Positions 17,360 to 26,536 are shown, counted from the first letter of the stretch. The stretch is DNA of 64,000 nucleotides from JAQBVV01 sp965249205 (GCA_965249205.1 CBDFLL010000005.1:992001-1056000); one strand, 5' to 3'. Numbers and translations: made by a program. The notes: generated by a model from the sequence alone, not told the origin.

Positions 17360-18277
17360 GTGCCCAAATCGCTGATGTCTCTCGTCTATTTGCTGCCCTT
17401 GAGCCTCTGCATCTTCGCGACGGATGCGCAGTTCAATCACGCCGCTGCGCAGCCGTCCAATGACCCACAGACCGGAACCCTCGAGCAGATTGTCCCCGGT
17501 TACTATGCGTACATTTCCGGGCCCCGTATCAGCGGGGTGATCGTTACAAGCGAAGGAGTCGTGGTGGTCGATGCTTTGAGCAACGAAGCCATGGCGACGC
17601 ACGAACGGCAACTGATTTCCGATATTGTCGGGCAGCCGGTTCGTTATCTGATTTCCTCAACGTACCACGGCAATTATTCACGCGGCAACGTTGCCTACCA
17701 GGACGTCATCAGTATTGGCCACGAAGACTACAACGCCGATCTGCTCGACTTAATGGAAGCGGAGGATGTGCCGATGGCGGAACAAGAGGCCAGGCTTCCT
17801 GATCTGACCTTCCGCGACCGCATGACGCTTCGCGTCGGTGACAAGGAGATTCAGATTATCCATATTGGCCCCGGGCACACGCGGGGCGACAGCATCGTTT
17901 TTGTTCCTGAAGACCGGATTGTCTATGCAAGCGAGGCGTTTTTTTACGAGCGGTTTCCGTTTATGAACTCCGGATACCTGAACTGGATAAACGCTATCGA
18001 CATTATCTTGAACCTCGAGGCCGACATCATCGTCCCCGGCAACGGAGAGTGGGCATTCAACGACCCTCAAGTAACCCGACAGGCGCTGGTTTATTCCCGG
18101 CAAGTTCTGGTCGATGCGCGCGACGCTGTTCAGAGAGAGATTGCGCAAGGGGCAACAGAAGACCAAGTAGCGGCTCGAGTTCTACTGCAACAGTACGAAG
18201 GATTGACTGGATACGAACCGCAAGGCGAGGTTATGGTCCGGAGGATTTATCAAGACCTGAAAGGCACACTTCCCTAA
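17360..18277 (+). CDS. Exported MBL-fold protein with degenerate metal site
   Basis: A 305-aa protein with a signal peptide (to about residue 27). The fold is clear (QIVPGYYAYISGPRISGVIVTSEGVVVVDA; IIHIGPGHTRGDSIVFVPEDRIVYASEAFF), but the metal motif HxHxDH reads TYHGNY in STYHGNYSRGNVAYQ: only one of its four ligands remains. The later GPGHT histidine is kept. It may be an inactive binding protein or use an altered site. The GTG at 17360 has AGGAGG eight bases upstream. Its TAA stop is part of the CTAA target duplicated by IS5 copy 1, which starts at the next base. Confidence 0.82.
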   Translation: MPKSLMSLVYLLPLSLCIFATDAQFNHAAAQPSNDPQTGTLEQIVPGYYAYISGPRISGVIVTSEGVVVVDALSNEAMATHERQLISDIVGQPVRYLISSTYHGNYSRGNVAYQDVISIGHEDYNADLLDLMEAEDVPMAEQEARLPDLTFRDRMTLRVGDKEIQIIHIGPGHTRGDSIVFVPEDRIVYASEAFFYERFPFMNSGYLNWINAIDIILNLEADIIVPGNGEWAFNDPQVTRQALVYSRQVLVDARDAVQREIAQGATEDQVAARVLLQQYEGLTGYEPQGEVMVRRIYQDLKGTLP

Positions 18278-19572
18278 CAGGCTGCTGAAAAACTCCGTGA
18301 AATGGGATCGACAGATCGATCCCGGCGTACTACCATGCTCCCAACACCGCTGAAGGGAGCCCCATCATGCGCGGACACGATGAGCAAAGCACTCACATGT
18401 TCAGCTACCTGTCGCCGGAACAGCGCGTGCCAGCCGACCATCCGCTCCGCGCGGTTCGCGCGCTGACGGACGAAGCGCTGAGAACGATGTCGCGCAGGTT
18501 CGCCGGCCTGTACGCCAACACAGGGCGTCCGTCGATCCCGCCGGAACAGCTGCTGCGCGCGTTGTTGCTGCAGGTGCTCTACACGGTGCGGAGCGAGCGG
18601 CTGCTGATGGAAGAGCTCAATTACAACCTGCTGTTCCGCTGGTTCGTGGGCTTGAATTTGGACGACCCGGTTTGGCATCCCACCACGTTTACCAAGAATC
18701 GCGACCGGCTGCTGGCGGGCGATCTCGCGGCCGCCTTCTTTGATGCGGTGCAGGCCCACGCGCGGGCGGCCGGGCTGCTCTCGGACGAACACTTCACTGT
18801 GGATGGGACCCAATTGGAAGCGTGGGCCAGCCTGAAGAGCTTTCGGTGCCGGGACGCGGCGGAGAGCGACCCGCCCGATGACCCCGGGAATCCCACGGTC
18901 AACTTCCACGGGGAGCGGCGGCGCAACGACACGCACCAGTCGACGACCGATCCGGAGGCGATGCTGCCTCGGAAGGGCCAGGGGAAGGAAGCCAAGCTGG
19001 CGTATCTGGGCCACGTGCTGCTGGACAATCGACAGGGACTTGTCGCCAACGTCTGCGCGACTCACGCGACGGGGACCGCCGAACGCGAGGCAGCGGCGCT
19101 GTTGCTGGAGGCCAGCGCGCCGCCGGGCAGCACGGTCGGGGCGGACAAGGGCTACGATGTGGCAAGCTTTGTGGCCGCTGTCCGTATCCGGGCCGTCACG
19201 CCCCACGTTGCTCAGAAGGTCCGCTGGAGTGCGATCGATGGCCGGACCACGCGGCATGCGGGCTATCACGTCAGTCAGCGGAAACGGAAACTCGTAGAAC
19301 AGGTCTTTGGCTGGATGAAGACCGTCGGCGGCTTGCGCAAACTCCGGCATCGCGGTGTCGCCCTCGTGGATTGGCAGCTTACCTTCGCCGCCACGGTCTA
19401 TAACTTGGTCCGGCTGCGGAATCTGGAGGCGAGGTGTCCCTGATCACCGGCCGCGCGTGTCGCCGGCCCCTTGATCGGGGCCAGCGCACAGCCGTGCGCA
19501 CCGTTGTCGGTCGGTGGTGACTCGCATGATCCTTAGAAAACGGCCCGATCACCCGGGTTCTTCAGCAGCCTG
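18278..19572 (+). mobile_element. IS5-family insertion sequence, copy 1
   Basis: A 1295-bp element with terminal repeats starting CAGGCTGCTGAA. It is flanked by CTAA on both sides (18274-18277 and 19573-19576), the YTAR target type of IS5. Nearly identical copies lie at 32073-33367, 37264-40227 (interrupted) and 48735-50029. Confidence 0.95.
18367..19443 (+). CDS. IS5-family transposase, copy 1
   Basis: A 358-aa DDE transposase. The InsH-type N-terminal domain (DUF772: YLSPEQRVPADHPLRAVRALTDEAL, GRPSIPPEQLLRALLLQ) is followed by the catalytic Asp in FTVDGTQLEAWAS, the second Asp in VGADKGYDVASF, and Glu in the basic tract KRKLVEQVFGWMK. GGGAG precedes the ATG. This copy is intact and could be the active source of the other copies. 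Confidence 0.95.
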   Translation: MRGHDEQSTHMFSYLSPEQRVPADHPLRAVRALTDEALRTMSRRFAGLYANTGRPSIPPEQLLRALLLQVLYTVRSERLLMEELNYNLLFRWFVGLNLDDPVWHPTTFTKNRDRLLAGDLAAAFFDAVQAHARAAGLLSDEHFTVDGTQLEAWASLKSFRCRDAAESDPPDDPGNPTVNFHGERRRNDTHQSTTDPEAMLPRKGQGKEAKLAYLGHVLLDNRQGLVANVCATHATGTAEREAAALLLEASAPPGSTVGADKGYDVASFVAAVRIRAVTPHVAQKVRWSAIDGRTTRHAGYHVSQRKRKLVEQVFGWMKTVGGLRKLRHRGVALVDWQLTFAATVYNLVRLRNLEARCP

Positions 19573-19639
19573 CTAAGAGGGTTCGCCGAGCACGTGCTCG
19601 CGAACGCTGGACCACGAGGGGTGAAGGCAGGAAATGAGA

Positions 19640-20470
19640 CTACGGGACGATCCGCGCATCGGTGACAAACCGGCGGTAGTTGGCGTAGGTCTGTGTGGTG
19701 CGCAGCCGCGGAACACCGGAGTTCCGGACAACGGTCATACTCTCGATCCGAGCCGGTAGCATGAGGGTTTCGTCGGGATCCTCGAACGTTACGCGCTGGT
19801 AACGAATCGAACTGTCGGCTCGCTCGAAGGTAAAAAATCGCGGTCCGTAGGCGCTCCGATCGCGTGGCCGCGGGATGTCGACGAGCCCAACAAGGTGCTC
19901 GTCGAAGCGGAGGATCTCGAAAGTATTCGCATCCGCCCAGACGCGTCCACGCGTGCGGCCGGACAGATCGACCCAGGCGCACTTGCCGGTCCATTCTGCC
20001 GTGGGCTGCCCGCGCTCCACGACCCGGTAGTCGAGCATCACGGCCTCGCGGCCGTCAACGCGCGTCGAGCCGGCCACCTCGAAACTGAACGCGTTGCGCC
20101 GATCCGGCAGCAGAAATGCTAGCGGCTCGGGGGAGATGGCGCGCGGGTCCATACAATCCTCCTGATCAGGCGGGCCGAGTGGCGGCCCACTCGCGCGGAC
20201 CAGTTCGCGGACCACCCTCGCCGGTTCCTCCGTTAAGGACGGATCCCATTCGACACGAAGCTCGTATTCCAGCCGCCGCGCGAAGCCTTCGAACGACCAG
20301 CTTCGGCTGAGCCGCTGCAGGATGACTGTCTCCTCCACCAGGAGGCTCTGCGTGCGCGTGTAGTGCTGCTCGACGTAGTTGCCGACGCGCGTCACCACCA
20401 GGTCCACGTCGGCCGGCTGTGCGACGAGCGTCGCTCCCAGTACGAGGCATATCGGGACGATCCGTAACAC
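19640..20470 (-). CDS. Exported protein of unknown function
   Basis: About 276 aa. With the GTG at 20470 the protein starts directly with a signal peptide (MLRIVPICLVLGATLVAQPA), preceded by GGGGAGG. An upstream ATG at 20557 in the same frame would add 29 polar residues. The mature part is mixed beta and alpha, with VDGREAVMLDYRV and LMLPARIESMTVVRNSG strands typical of LolA/outer-membrane lipoprotein-sorting-like folds, but I cannot assign the family. It is transcribed towards IS5 copy 1. Confidence 0.65.
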   Translation of the reverse strand: MLRIVPICLVLGATLVAQPADVDLVVTRVGNYVEQHYTRTQSLLVEETVILQRLSRSWSFEGFARRLEYELRVEWDPSLTEEPARVVRELVRASGPPLGPPDQEDCMDPRAISPEPLAFLLPDRRNAFSFEVAGSTRVDGREAVMLDYRVVERGQPTAEWTGKCAWVDLSGRTRGRVWADANTFEILRFDEHLVGLVDIPRPRDRSAYGPRFFTFERADSSIRYQRVTFEDPDETLMLPARIESMTVVRNSGVPRLRTTQTYANYRRFVTDARIVP

Positions 20471-20730
20471 CGTCCTCCCCGGAGCGCTACGCCGATTTTC
20501 CAGCGGGTTCACACCCGTCGGGTTGTCGCGGTGGATGATGCCTGCTCTTGAAGCCATCGGAGTCGAGCCTGATTATAGGGGGAATCGCTGGGGGAGGGGC
20601 TTCCCGGCGGGCGTGGGCGAATATCTGGAGGATGTCCCTGACCAGGAACTTGTCGTAAGCTGGGCGGCATGCGGAAGCCGCGAATAGGTCACGAGCATCA
20701 AGGCATCTGGGTGATTGCAGGAGGTGGCTG

Positions 20731-21657
20731 GTGAATTCGAATTGGTACTGGACCGGAAGACATCGTCGTTCAAAGGTGTTCTGGACCCTCTTCCGAGCAG
20801 TGCTTTTCGTGTCGCTGATGTTCTCCGCTGCGCAGGTGTTTGCCCAGGGCGGGGAGCGGGGTGCTGATGGACGGCGTATCAGCGAACGAATAAGGCCCTT
20901 TACGATCGTCGCAAATATTCACTACGTCGGTGGGACGGACATGACCGTGTTCTTGATCACGACGGACGAAGGCCACATCCTGATCGACAGCACCTACGAG
21001 CGGGACGCTCCCTGGATCCGTGAGAACGTCGAAGAATTGGGTTTCAACGTACGGGACATTAGATTTCTGCTGAATTCCCACGCCCACTCGGACCACATTG
21101 AAGCGCACAGCGTGATCAAAGAGCTTACCGGCGCACAGGTGGTGATGTCGGAAGCCGACGGCGCGACACTGGCCGAGGGCGGCAATGTTGGCCCCGATGG
21201 AAAGCCGCGGTACACGCCCGTGAAACCGGATCGGCTCATCCGCACCGGCGATACGGTCACGGTCGGTGGTACGACCCTGACGGCTCATGTCTTTCCCGGC
21301 CACACCCGTGGCGCCACCACGTGGACGACCGTGGTGGAGGATGGCGGCCGACGCGCCGACTTCGTGTTCTGGGGCGGCCTGGGGGGAGTCCGGCAGCCGT
21401 TCGTGAACAACACGGCGTGGCCCACCATCGCCGAAGACTATGCCGACACCCTCCGGAGGGCGAGGCAGCTATCTTGCGAGTTCTTTACGGAGGGACATGT
21501 GGAGGGCTTCGGATTCATCGACAAGATGAACCGTCTGCTCAAAGGCGAGCAGCCGAATCCCTTCTATGCGCCGCAGGAATGCCGGGAAGGACTCGAAGAA
21601 CTGGAACGCGATTTTCGAGCGCAACTCGCCAAGGAACGCGCCGAGGCGGACCAGTAG
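20731..21657 (+). CDS. Exported subclass-B3-like MBL hydrolase
   Basis: A 308-aa protein with a signal peptide ending QVFA. The full dinuclear site is readable: LNSHAHSDHIEAHSVIKEL (HxHxDH), VFPGHTRGATTW and a final His in FFTEGHVEGF. The spacing, the SHAHSDH motif and the PGHTRGATTW tract are those of subclass B3 enzymes and their environmental relatives. The GTG start has AGGAGGT five bases upstream. It could act as a beta-lactamase, but many close relatives hydrolyse lactones or other esters; activity is not predictable from sequence. Confidence 0.88.
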   Translation: MNSNWYWTGRHRRSKVFWTLFRAVLFVSLMFSAAQVFAQGGERGADGRRISERIRPFTIVANIHYVGGTDMTVFLITTDEGHILIDSTYERDAPWIRENVEELGFNVRDIRFLLNSHAHSDHIEAHSVIKELTGAQVVMSEADGATLAEGGNVGPDGKPRYTPVKPDRLIRTGDTVTVGGTTLTAHVFPGHTRGATTWTTVVEDGGRRADFVFWGGLGGVRQPFVNNTAWPTIAEDYADTLRRARQLSCEFFTEGHVEGFGFIDKMNRLLKGEQPNPFYAPQECREGLEELERDFRAQLAKERAEADQ

Positions 21658-21751
21658 CCGACCTTTCGGTTTCCAACTCCACCGCCTGGCTGACGACGTC
21701 CGCCATAGGCACCGCGTGCTTGCAGGCTTGTCCGCCTTCGCGGCGGAGCCG

Positions 21752-22072
21752 CTACGACGGACAGCCTTCGCTGACGATCCGACTCGCTTGCTTGAGTTCA
21801 TCCGGGACATCTCCACAGAAGAAGAACGGCCCAGGAACGGCGAGCCGAATCAATTGTGGGAAGTGTTTGGCCGCGGTTCCGCTCAAGTGCAAACCGAGTG
21901 CTGCGGCATCTTTGAACTCGTCGCGGACGTATAACGCGTTGTCCTTTTCGGAGATGTAGCAGTGGGCTCCCTGGGCGGGCCAAGCAGCACCTTGGCGTCG
22001 CGCCCAAACGAATGCCAGCCGGTCGGGATCATCTGGACCGGCTGAATTATAGAGGGGTTCTGGCGCCCGCAC
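21752..22072 (-). pseudogene. Fragment resembling a quinol-monooxygenase (ABM) protein
   Basis: The C-terminal part (CYISEKDNALYVRDEF, DAAALGLHLSG, FFFCGDVPDELKQA) matches the second half of ABM-type ferredoxin-like proteins. The first 35 residues do not fit that family and there is no ribosome binding site, so the 5' half is lost or replaced. Neighbouring DNA gives no clue to the cause. Confidence 0.4.
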
Positions 22073-22112
22073 TCACCAGTCCGGGCAGGGCGTCGTTCCG
22101 GAAACAACAGCG

Positions 22113-23921
22113 TCAGGACTGCGACGACCAGATCGGCTGTCCATCCTCTCGATAGATCACCAGGGTGCCGTCGTCCTGAACTGCCAAGTAGGCGTTCGGC
22201 TTGCCTGACGTGCCTGATGACCAGAGCGCGGCCGAGCGGTCGTCGTACACGACGAAGTTACCGTCTGTCTGCAGGACGGCAACCCCGGGGCTCGAGCCGG
22301 CTGTATCGGTTGCCCAGAGGGCCGTGCTGTCACGGTCGTCGTATAGAACGAGATTACCGTCTGTCTGATAGGTAAGGAAATAGCGGCCATTCTCCGACCC
22401 AATAGATTCGCCGGGTAGGAGTTGCTCCACAGCGACGTCCGTCCGGGTGAGCCTCATGAGAGCCTGCAAGTCGTTGTAGCCGGTGGCGGGTTCCCAGACG
22501 TCCTGGTTAGCCAGACGGATGGCGTACTCAGGCCGCCCGCGCAGACCGGGTTCTGGGTCCGGCAGGTTGAGCAACACCTGATACGGCCCCGTTTCATGTC
22601 CAGCCGACAACGTCTCACTGATAGTCACCGTCTGTGTCTCACCGGGCCCCCAGAAACGCGGGTCCGTATTGACCGGGAAGGCGGAGAGGCGCCCGCTGAC
22701 CGCATGCCGCAGGATGATTTCCACCTCTCGCGCGTTGAACGGCGTGGCCCATCCGTCATTCGTGACGGTGAACTGCATGGTGAACAGCCCGCCGGCGGTA
22801 ACCCGAGAGGGAATATCGGCCGTGAGCAACCGAAATCGATATCCAAGACGTTTTTGAATCTCGGCAAAGCAGCCTTGCTGGCGCCACAGATCGATCACGG
22901 TCGGCTGATAACCGATGTTGATGGTGCTCCAGCGCAGCAACCCAAGCTCGCTCAGGGCGTTTTCGCAGTCGATGTATGGCTGAGCCTGGGCCGCCGCCGA
23001 GCAAGTTTCGCCGCCCTGGGGGACGAAACGATTGTCGAGGCTCAGGAATTCGTGAAGAGCCCGCACGTTCTCCGCCTCGGGCCCGACAAAGGGCGGTGCG
23101 TACGTGCCGAAGTCATCGACCGACGCCAGGAAACAGTCGTTGTGCGCGCCGACGCGCGCTCGCGGCGTACGGCTGAACGCCTCACTCGCCTCCAGCGCCG
23201 TCGGGCCAAAGAGCGCCCGCTTGTGGTACGGATAGCGCAACGCGGCCATGCGGCTGTCGGCCAGCGCGAACAATACACGGTCGACAATGGCCGCTGAACT
23301 GGTGTTCACCGTCCTGTCGGGGTTGACCAGCCCTGTTGACGAGTTGTGCCATTCCCCCCACGCACCGACAAATCCCATTTCCATGAAGGCGATGACGTCC
23401 GACGCGGCGCGCAGCCCTGGGGTCAACTGGTCGATGTGCTCCAGCACCTGGCCGAGCGGGGGATCGGTCGCCTGGGCTGCGATAGTGGCGCCGTCACACG
23501 GCTCGAGCGAGCCCGCGCACGGGAAGCTATAGGCAAAACGGGGAATGACTTTGACGCCGGCCTGCCGAATCGCGGCGAAGTCGGCGTTGATGCCGTCCAA
23601 GGCCGCGCGAGACAACGGCACATCTCGGAACTCGTCCAGAACGTAGTAGGCCCTTACCATCGCGATCCCTTCCGCTCGAAACGCGGCGAGCGCATCGGCG
23701 TCTAACGGCGTGCGTGCCGTGCCGATGAAGAAGGGACTCACCTGCTGATAGAACCCACGCTCGGGGTTGGAGAAGTTGTCATCGCTCGGCGAAAACGACA
23801 CGCTCGTGACGTGTGCCGTCGGGGGAGCGAACATCGTCTGGTTCGAAGCGACACGCTCCACCATGAACGACGCAAAGAGGCACGCAGTCGCGCCTAAAAC
23901 AACGCGACGGTGCCTCGTCAT
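22113..23921 (-). CDS. Exported DUF4874/DUF4832 protein with a C-terminal B-lectin domain
   Basis: A 602-aa protein. A signal peptide (residues 1-25) precedes a glycoside-hydrolase-like DUF4874 region (NFSNPERGFYQQ; VIPRFAYSFPC; FMEMGFVGAWGEWHNSS) and a DUF4832 region (residues about 200-480). The last 110 residues are a bulb-type lectin domain with two good QxDxNxVxY mannose-binding motifs (QTDGNLVLYDD, QTDGNFVVYDD) and one decayed motif (QDDGTLVIY). GGAGAT precedes the ATG at 23921. Likely acts on or binds carbohydrate at the cell surface. Catalytic residues are not assigned. Confidence 0.85.
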   Translation of the reverse strand: MTRHRRVVLGATACLFASFMVERVASNQTMFAPPTAHVTSVSFSPSDDNFSNPERGFYQQVSPFFIGTARTPLDADALAAFRAEGIAMVRAYYVLDEFRDVPLSRAALDGINADFAAIRQAGVKVIPRFAYSFPCAGSLEPCDGATIAAQATDPPLGQVLEHIDQLTPGLRAASDVIAFMEMGFVGAWGEWHNSSTGLVNPDRTVNTSSAAIVDRVLFALADSRMAALRYPYHKRALFGPTALEASEAFSRTPRARVGAHNDCFLASVDDFGTYAPPFVGPEAENVRALHEFLSLDNRFVPQGGETCSAAAQAQPYIDCENALSELGLLRWSTINIGYQPTVIDLWRQQGCFAEIQKRLGYRFRLLTADIPSRVTAGGLFTMQFTVTNDGWATPFNAREVEIILRHAVSGRLSAFPVNTDPRFWGPGETQTVTISETLSAGHETGPYQVLLNLPDPEPGLRGRPEYAIRLANQDVWEPATGYNDLQALMRLTRTDVAVEQLLPGESIGSENGRYFLTYQTDGNLVLYDDRDSTALWATDTAGSSPGVAVLQTDGNFVVYDDRSAALWSSGTSGKPNAYLAVQDDGTLVIYREDGQPIWSSQS

Positions 23922-24008
23922 CGGAGATCTCCGACGCTTGGCGCCCGTGTAATCTCGACCGGGTTCCAGACGTGAGTCATGGGCTAGCATGAAGATGAAA
24001 TACGTGCC

Positions 24009-24542
24009 ATGAAGCCGCACGTCTTTCTGTGTGTCGTGGGTCTGTCCGTGCCGGCCTGCGCGCCGGTCGACGAGGGATCGCGAGCCGCCGCTGTGGTGAT
24101 GCCACTGACCGGCCCGATGGATGATCCCGATGCCACCGGCAGAGAAACCTTCTGGAACGTCCGCATGGGCGGCGGGGACGCGGTCGATGCCTACACCCTC
24201 GACCCACCCCCACCGGAGGGCGCCATCCTGGCCCTGCTCGTGGCGCCGGAAGACCGCGCCAACGCGCTGACGCTGGAACTTGTCAGGCTTGACGATAGTG
24301 TCGCGGCGCGGTTTGACACCACGTCGGACACGGTCCGCTTCATCTGGCCCGTCGATGGAGAGGTTTTTCTGAGACTTCTGGCAGACGGCGATGCCCCGGC
24401 GTTCGACGCGCTGATCGGAGTTCGGTCCATCGAGGGGCGTCCCATCGGCTGGCAGCCGCGCCCGGAGGAGACCCCTGACGTCGAGAGCGAGGAACCTGGT
24501 GAGGTTCCCCCCCTGGTGGTGCCGTTGCCGTTGCAAGACTGA
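24009..24542 (+). CDS. Putative lipoprotein of unknown function
   Basis: A 177-aa protein with a short hydrophobic N-terminus followed by Cys18 (VPACAP), a weak lipobox. The middle is beta-rich and acidic, and the C-terminal 30 residues are Pro/Glu-rich (PRPEETPDVESEEPGEVPPL), suggesting an extended exposed tail. It is divergent from the DUF4832 gene, with about 87 bp between starts. No family recognised. Confidence 0.55.
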   Translation: MKPHVFLCVVGLSVPACAPVDEGSRAAAVVMPLTGPMDDPDATGRETFWNVRMGGGDAVDAYTLDPPPPEGAILALLVAPEDRANALTLELVRLDDSVAARFDTTSDTVRFIWPVDGEVFLRLLADGDAPAFDALIGVRSIEGRPIGWQPRPEETPDVESEEPGEVPPLVVPLPLQD

Positions 24543-24934
24543 GGGTGCTCGAAGGTGCGGGAGATGACCATGCGCCGACTGTCCCTGCGTCTGATGGCCG
24601 CGTGCCTAAAGCGCGCCGGTCATCGCGCTCGGCTGCATCTGCGAGATGTAGTCAACGGACCAAATCAGTAGTGGCTCCGAATCAATAGTTCCAATCAAGA
24701 GTGGGAGTAATCGGGAAGGGGCTGCTGGCCGACTGTCACGGCCGTTCAGGCTGCGCACCCCGCCGACTCCCGCAGCTGGCGCATCGACTCAAGGAATCCC
24801 GCGATCTGGTTCCGACTGGGAATGCTTAGGGACGCCAGTCTTCGCTTGTGAAATCCTAAGACAGAGGGAAGACATAGCCGCTCCGCCGCGAAGCGGCTTC
24901 ACTGAGACCTCGGCGAGGAGGATAGGATAAGAGA
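24543..24934. other. Intergenic region holding repeat copy R1
   Basis: The 392 bp between the putative lipoprotein and the FKBP gene hold R1 (24684-24854). A GC-rich hairpin (AGCCGCT/AGCGGCT, about 24878-24902) follows it; it lacks a T-run, so it is not a clear terminator. No further gene was seen. Confidence 0.5.
24684..24854 (-). repeat. Dispersed repeat R, copy 1
   Basis: One of four related 150-260 bp segments (R1-R4). It begins AGTTCCAATCAAGAGTGGGAG on the plus strand and ends TTCGCTTGTGAAAT. Read on the minus strand it contains an open tail HKRRLASLSIPS, then a run ending LESMRQLRESAGCAA and a stop. Conservation of reading frame plus downstream flank suggests these are 3' ends of a mobile gene. 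Confidence 0.75.
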
Positions 24935-25759
24935 ATGAGCTGGCAGCGGAGGGCTCTGGCGATGGTGTTCGTTGCGACCGCGACGGTCGCGATGTCGGCG
25001 GCTCAGACGGCTGCCCCGAGCGCGCCCGAAGGTGCGCCGGCTGACCTTTCCGCGCCGCCGGCCGACGCCGTCCAGACCGACTCCGGGCTCACCTCGCGAA
25101 TGGTCACACCGGGCACAAGCGAGGAAAGACCAGCGCCGACCGATTTCGTCACGGTCCAATACACCGGCTGGTCGGCTGACGGCACCGTGGTCGACAGCAC
25201 GTGGAGGCGCGGGAAGCCGTCGATGATTGCGCTGGACCAGTCACTCCCGGGATGGGGTGAGTGCGTGCAGATGATGACGGTCGGCGAGATCCGGCGATGC
25301 TGGATGCCACAGGAGCTGGCCTACAACGGTCGAGCGGGCCGGCCCACCGGCACCATGGTGTTCGACATCGAGCTCATCGAGACTCACCCTGCCCCCACCG
25401 TGCCACCGCTTGACGTCGCCGAACCACCGGCCGACGCGACCCGTACCGTATCCGGGCTTGTCTACAAGGTGCTGAAGGCCGGCGCGGGAACGCGGAGGCC
25501 ATCGCCCAGGAGCCGGGTGACCGTCCACTACACCGGCTGGACGACGGACGGAGAGATGTTCGACAGCTCGGTCGCGCGTCGCACCCCGCAGGCCTTTGTG
25601 GTCACCGACGTGATTCGCGGGTGGACCGAGGGCCTGCAGCTCATGGTCGAGGGCGAACGCAGGCGCTTCTGGATTCCGCAGAATCTGGCCTACAAAGGTG
25701 AGTTCGGCGCACCACGCGGCAGGCTGGTGTTCAACATTGATCTGATCGAAATCGAATAG
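24935..25759 (+). CDS. Tandem FKBP-type peptidyl-prolyl isomerase, exported
   Basis: A 274-aa protein with a signal peptide ending SAAQ, a Pro/Ala-rich linker and two FKBP domains. Domain 1 (about residues 65-150) has VTVQYTGWSADGTVVDS and MVFDIELIE; domain 2 (about 180-273) has VTVHYTGWTTDGEMFDSS, GEFGAPRGRLVFNIDLIE. Domain 2 keeps more of the aromatic active-site pattern; domain 1 has Cys-containing substitutions (GWGECVQMM, RRCWMP). Duplicated FKBP proteins act as periplasmic folding chaperones. ATG at 24935 follows AGGATAAG. Confidence 0.88.
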   Translation: MSWQRRALAMVFVATATVAMSAAQTAAPSAPEGAPADLSAPPADAVQTDSGLTSRMVTPGTSEERPAPTDFVTVQYTGWSADGTVVDSTWRRGKPSMIALDQSLPGWGECVQMMTVGEIRRCWMPQELAYNGRAGRPTGTMVFDIELIETHPAPTVPPLDVAEPPADATRTVSGLVYKVLKAGAGTRRPSPRSRVTVHYTGWTTDGEMFDSSVARRTPQAFVVTDVIRGWTEGLQLMVEGERRRFWIPQNLAYKGEFGAPRGRLVFNIDLIEIE

Positions 25760-25866
25760 CTCGAGGCTTGCACACTGGGCCCGCCGGCTGTTTTCAGTAG
25801 GAATACGTGCGAAAGGGCAAGGTAGTCCTTCTTATATTAGGAGGCGGAGAAGATGAAGGATCAATC

Positions 25867-25968
25867 GCCGGCCGGTACAGCATCCGCGTGAACGATCAGT
25901 ATCGCATCACGTTCCGGTTCGACGCGGGTCATGCGTGGGAGGTGAGCTGTGAAGACTACCACTCGTAG
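25867..25968 (+). pseudogene. higB: HigB toxin, C-terminal remnant
   Basis: The frame reads AGRYSIRVNDQYRITFRFDAG, then WEVSCEDYH and stop: the C-terminal third of a RelE/HigB mRNA-interferase, including the conserved Arg-Ile-x-Phe strand. The N-terminal two thirds are gone and no start codon is available. It overlaps the higA start by 20 bases, the normal HigBA arrangement. Confidence 0.75.
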
Positions 25969-26260
25969 AACGGCGATCGGTCCAGTCGATCTTCGCCGGA
26001 TGCGTCGGCCTCCGACGCACCCTGGCGAAATGCTGCTCGAAGAATTCCTGAAACCCCTCGGTCTCAGTCAGACCGAGGCAGCTGCGCGGATGCAGATGAC
26101 CACCAATCGGCTCAACGAGATCGTCAAGGGTAAGCGCGGCGTGACGGCCGATACAGCGTGGCGGCTGTCCACCCTGCTGGGCACGTCTCCCGAGCTGTGG
26201 ATGAATCTCCAGATGAACCGCGATCTCTGGCACGCAGCTCAGGCGCGGAAGAGCGCGTGA
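25949..26260 (+). CDS. higA: HigA-family antitoxin
   Basis: A 103-aa XRE-type DNA-binding antitoxin. The sequence RRPPTHPGEMLLEEFLKPLGLSQTEAAARMQM, then TTNRLNEIVKGKRGVTADTAWRL, is the HigA/VapI signature with the helix-turn-helix at about residues 40-60. The GTG start has GGAGG seven bases upstream, inside the toxin remnant. Normally it binds HigB and represses the operon; here the toxin is broken, so it is an orphan antitoxin that could still cross-protect against HigB or regulate DNA. Confidence 0.88.
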   Translation: MKTTTRRTAIGPVDLRRMRRPPTHPGEMLLEEFLKPLGLSQTEAAARMQMTTNRLNEIVKGKRGVTADTAWRLSTLLGTSPELWMNLQMNRDLWHAAQARKSA

Positions 26261-26351
26261 CCGCGAATCGGCGCCGACCAGTTGTCAGGCGCCACCTGAT
26301 TCCCTGACGGTGCGGCGGGGAAGCTGAAGCGCTGAAGTCAACGGCGCGAAT

Positions 26352-26525
26352 CGGTAGTTCCAATCAGAACTGGGAGAGTTGCGGTGATCGCTGGCCCAGC
26401 GTGCTCCGAAGCGTTCAGGCGGCGAAATCCGCCGACTCCCGTAGCTGGCGCATCGACTCCAGGAACTGGGCGATCTGGTTCCAACTGGGAATGCTTAGGG
26501 ACGCCAGTCTTCGCTTGTGAAATTT
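26352..26525 (-). repeat. Dispersed repeat R, copy 2
   Basis: Same orientation as R1 and about 80% alike by eye, sharing the start AGTTCCAATCA and the end AATGCTTAGGGACGCCAGTC then TTCGCTTGTGAAAT. The minus-strand tail reads FHKRRLASLSIPSWNQIAQF, then LESMRQLRESADFAA and stop. It abuts the 3' end of the FG-GAP gene. Confidence 0.75.
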
Positions 26526-26536
26526 GGCCCAGTGGG

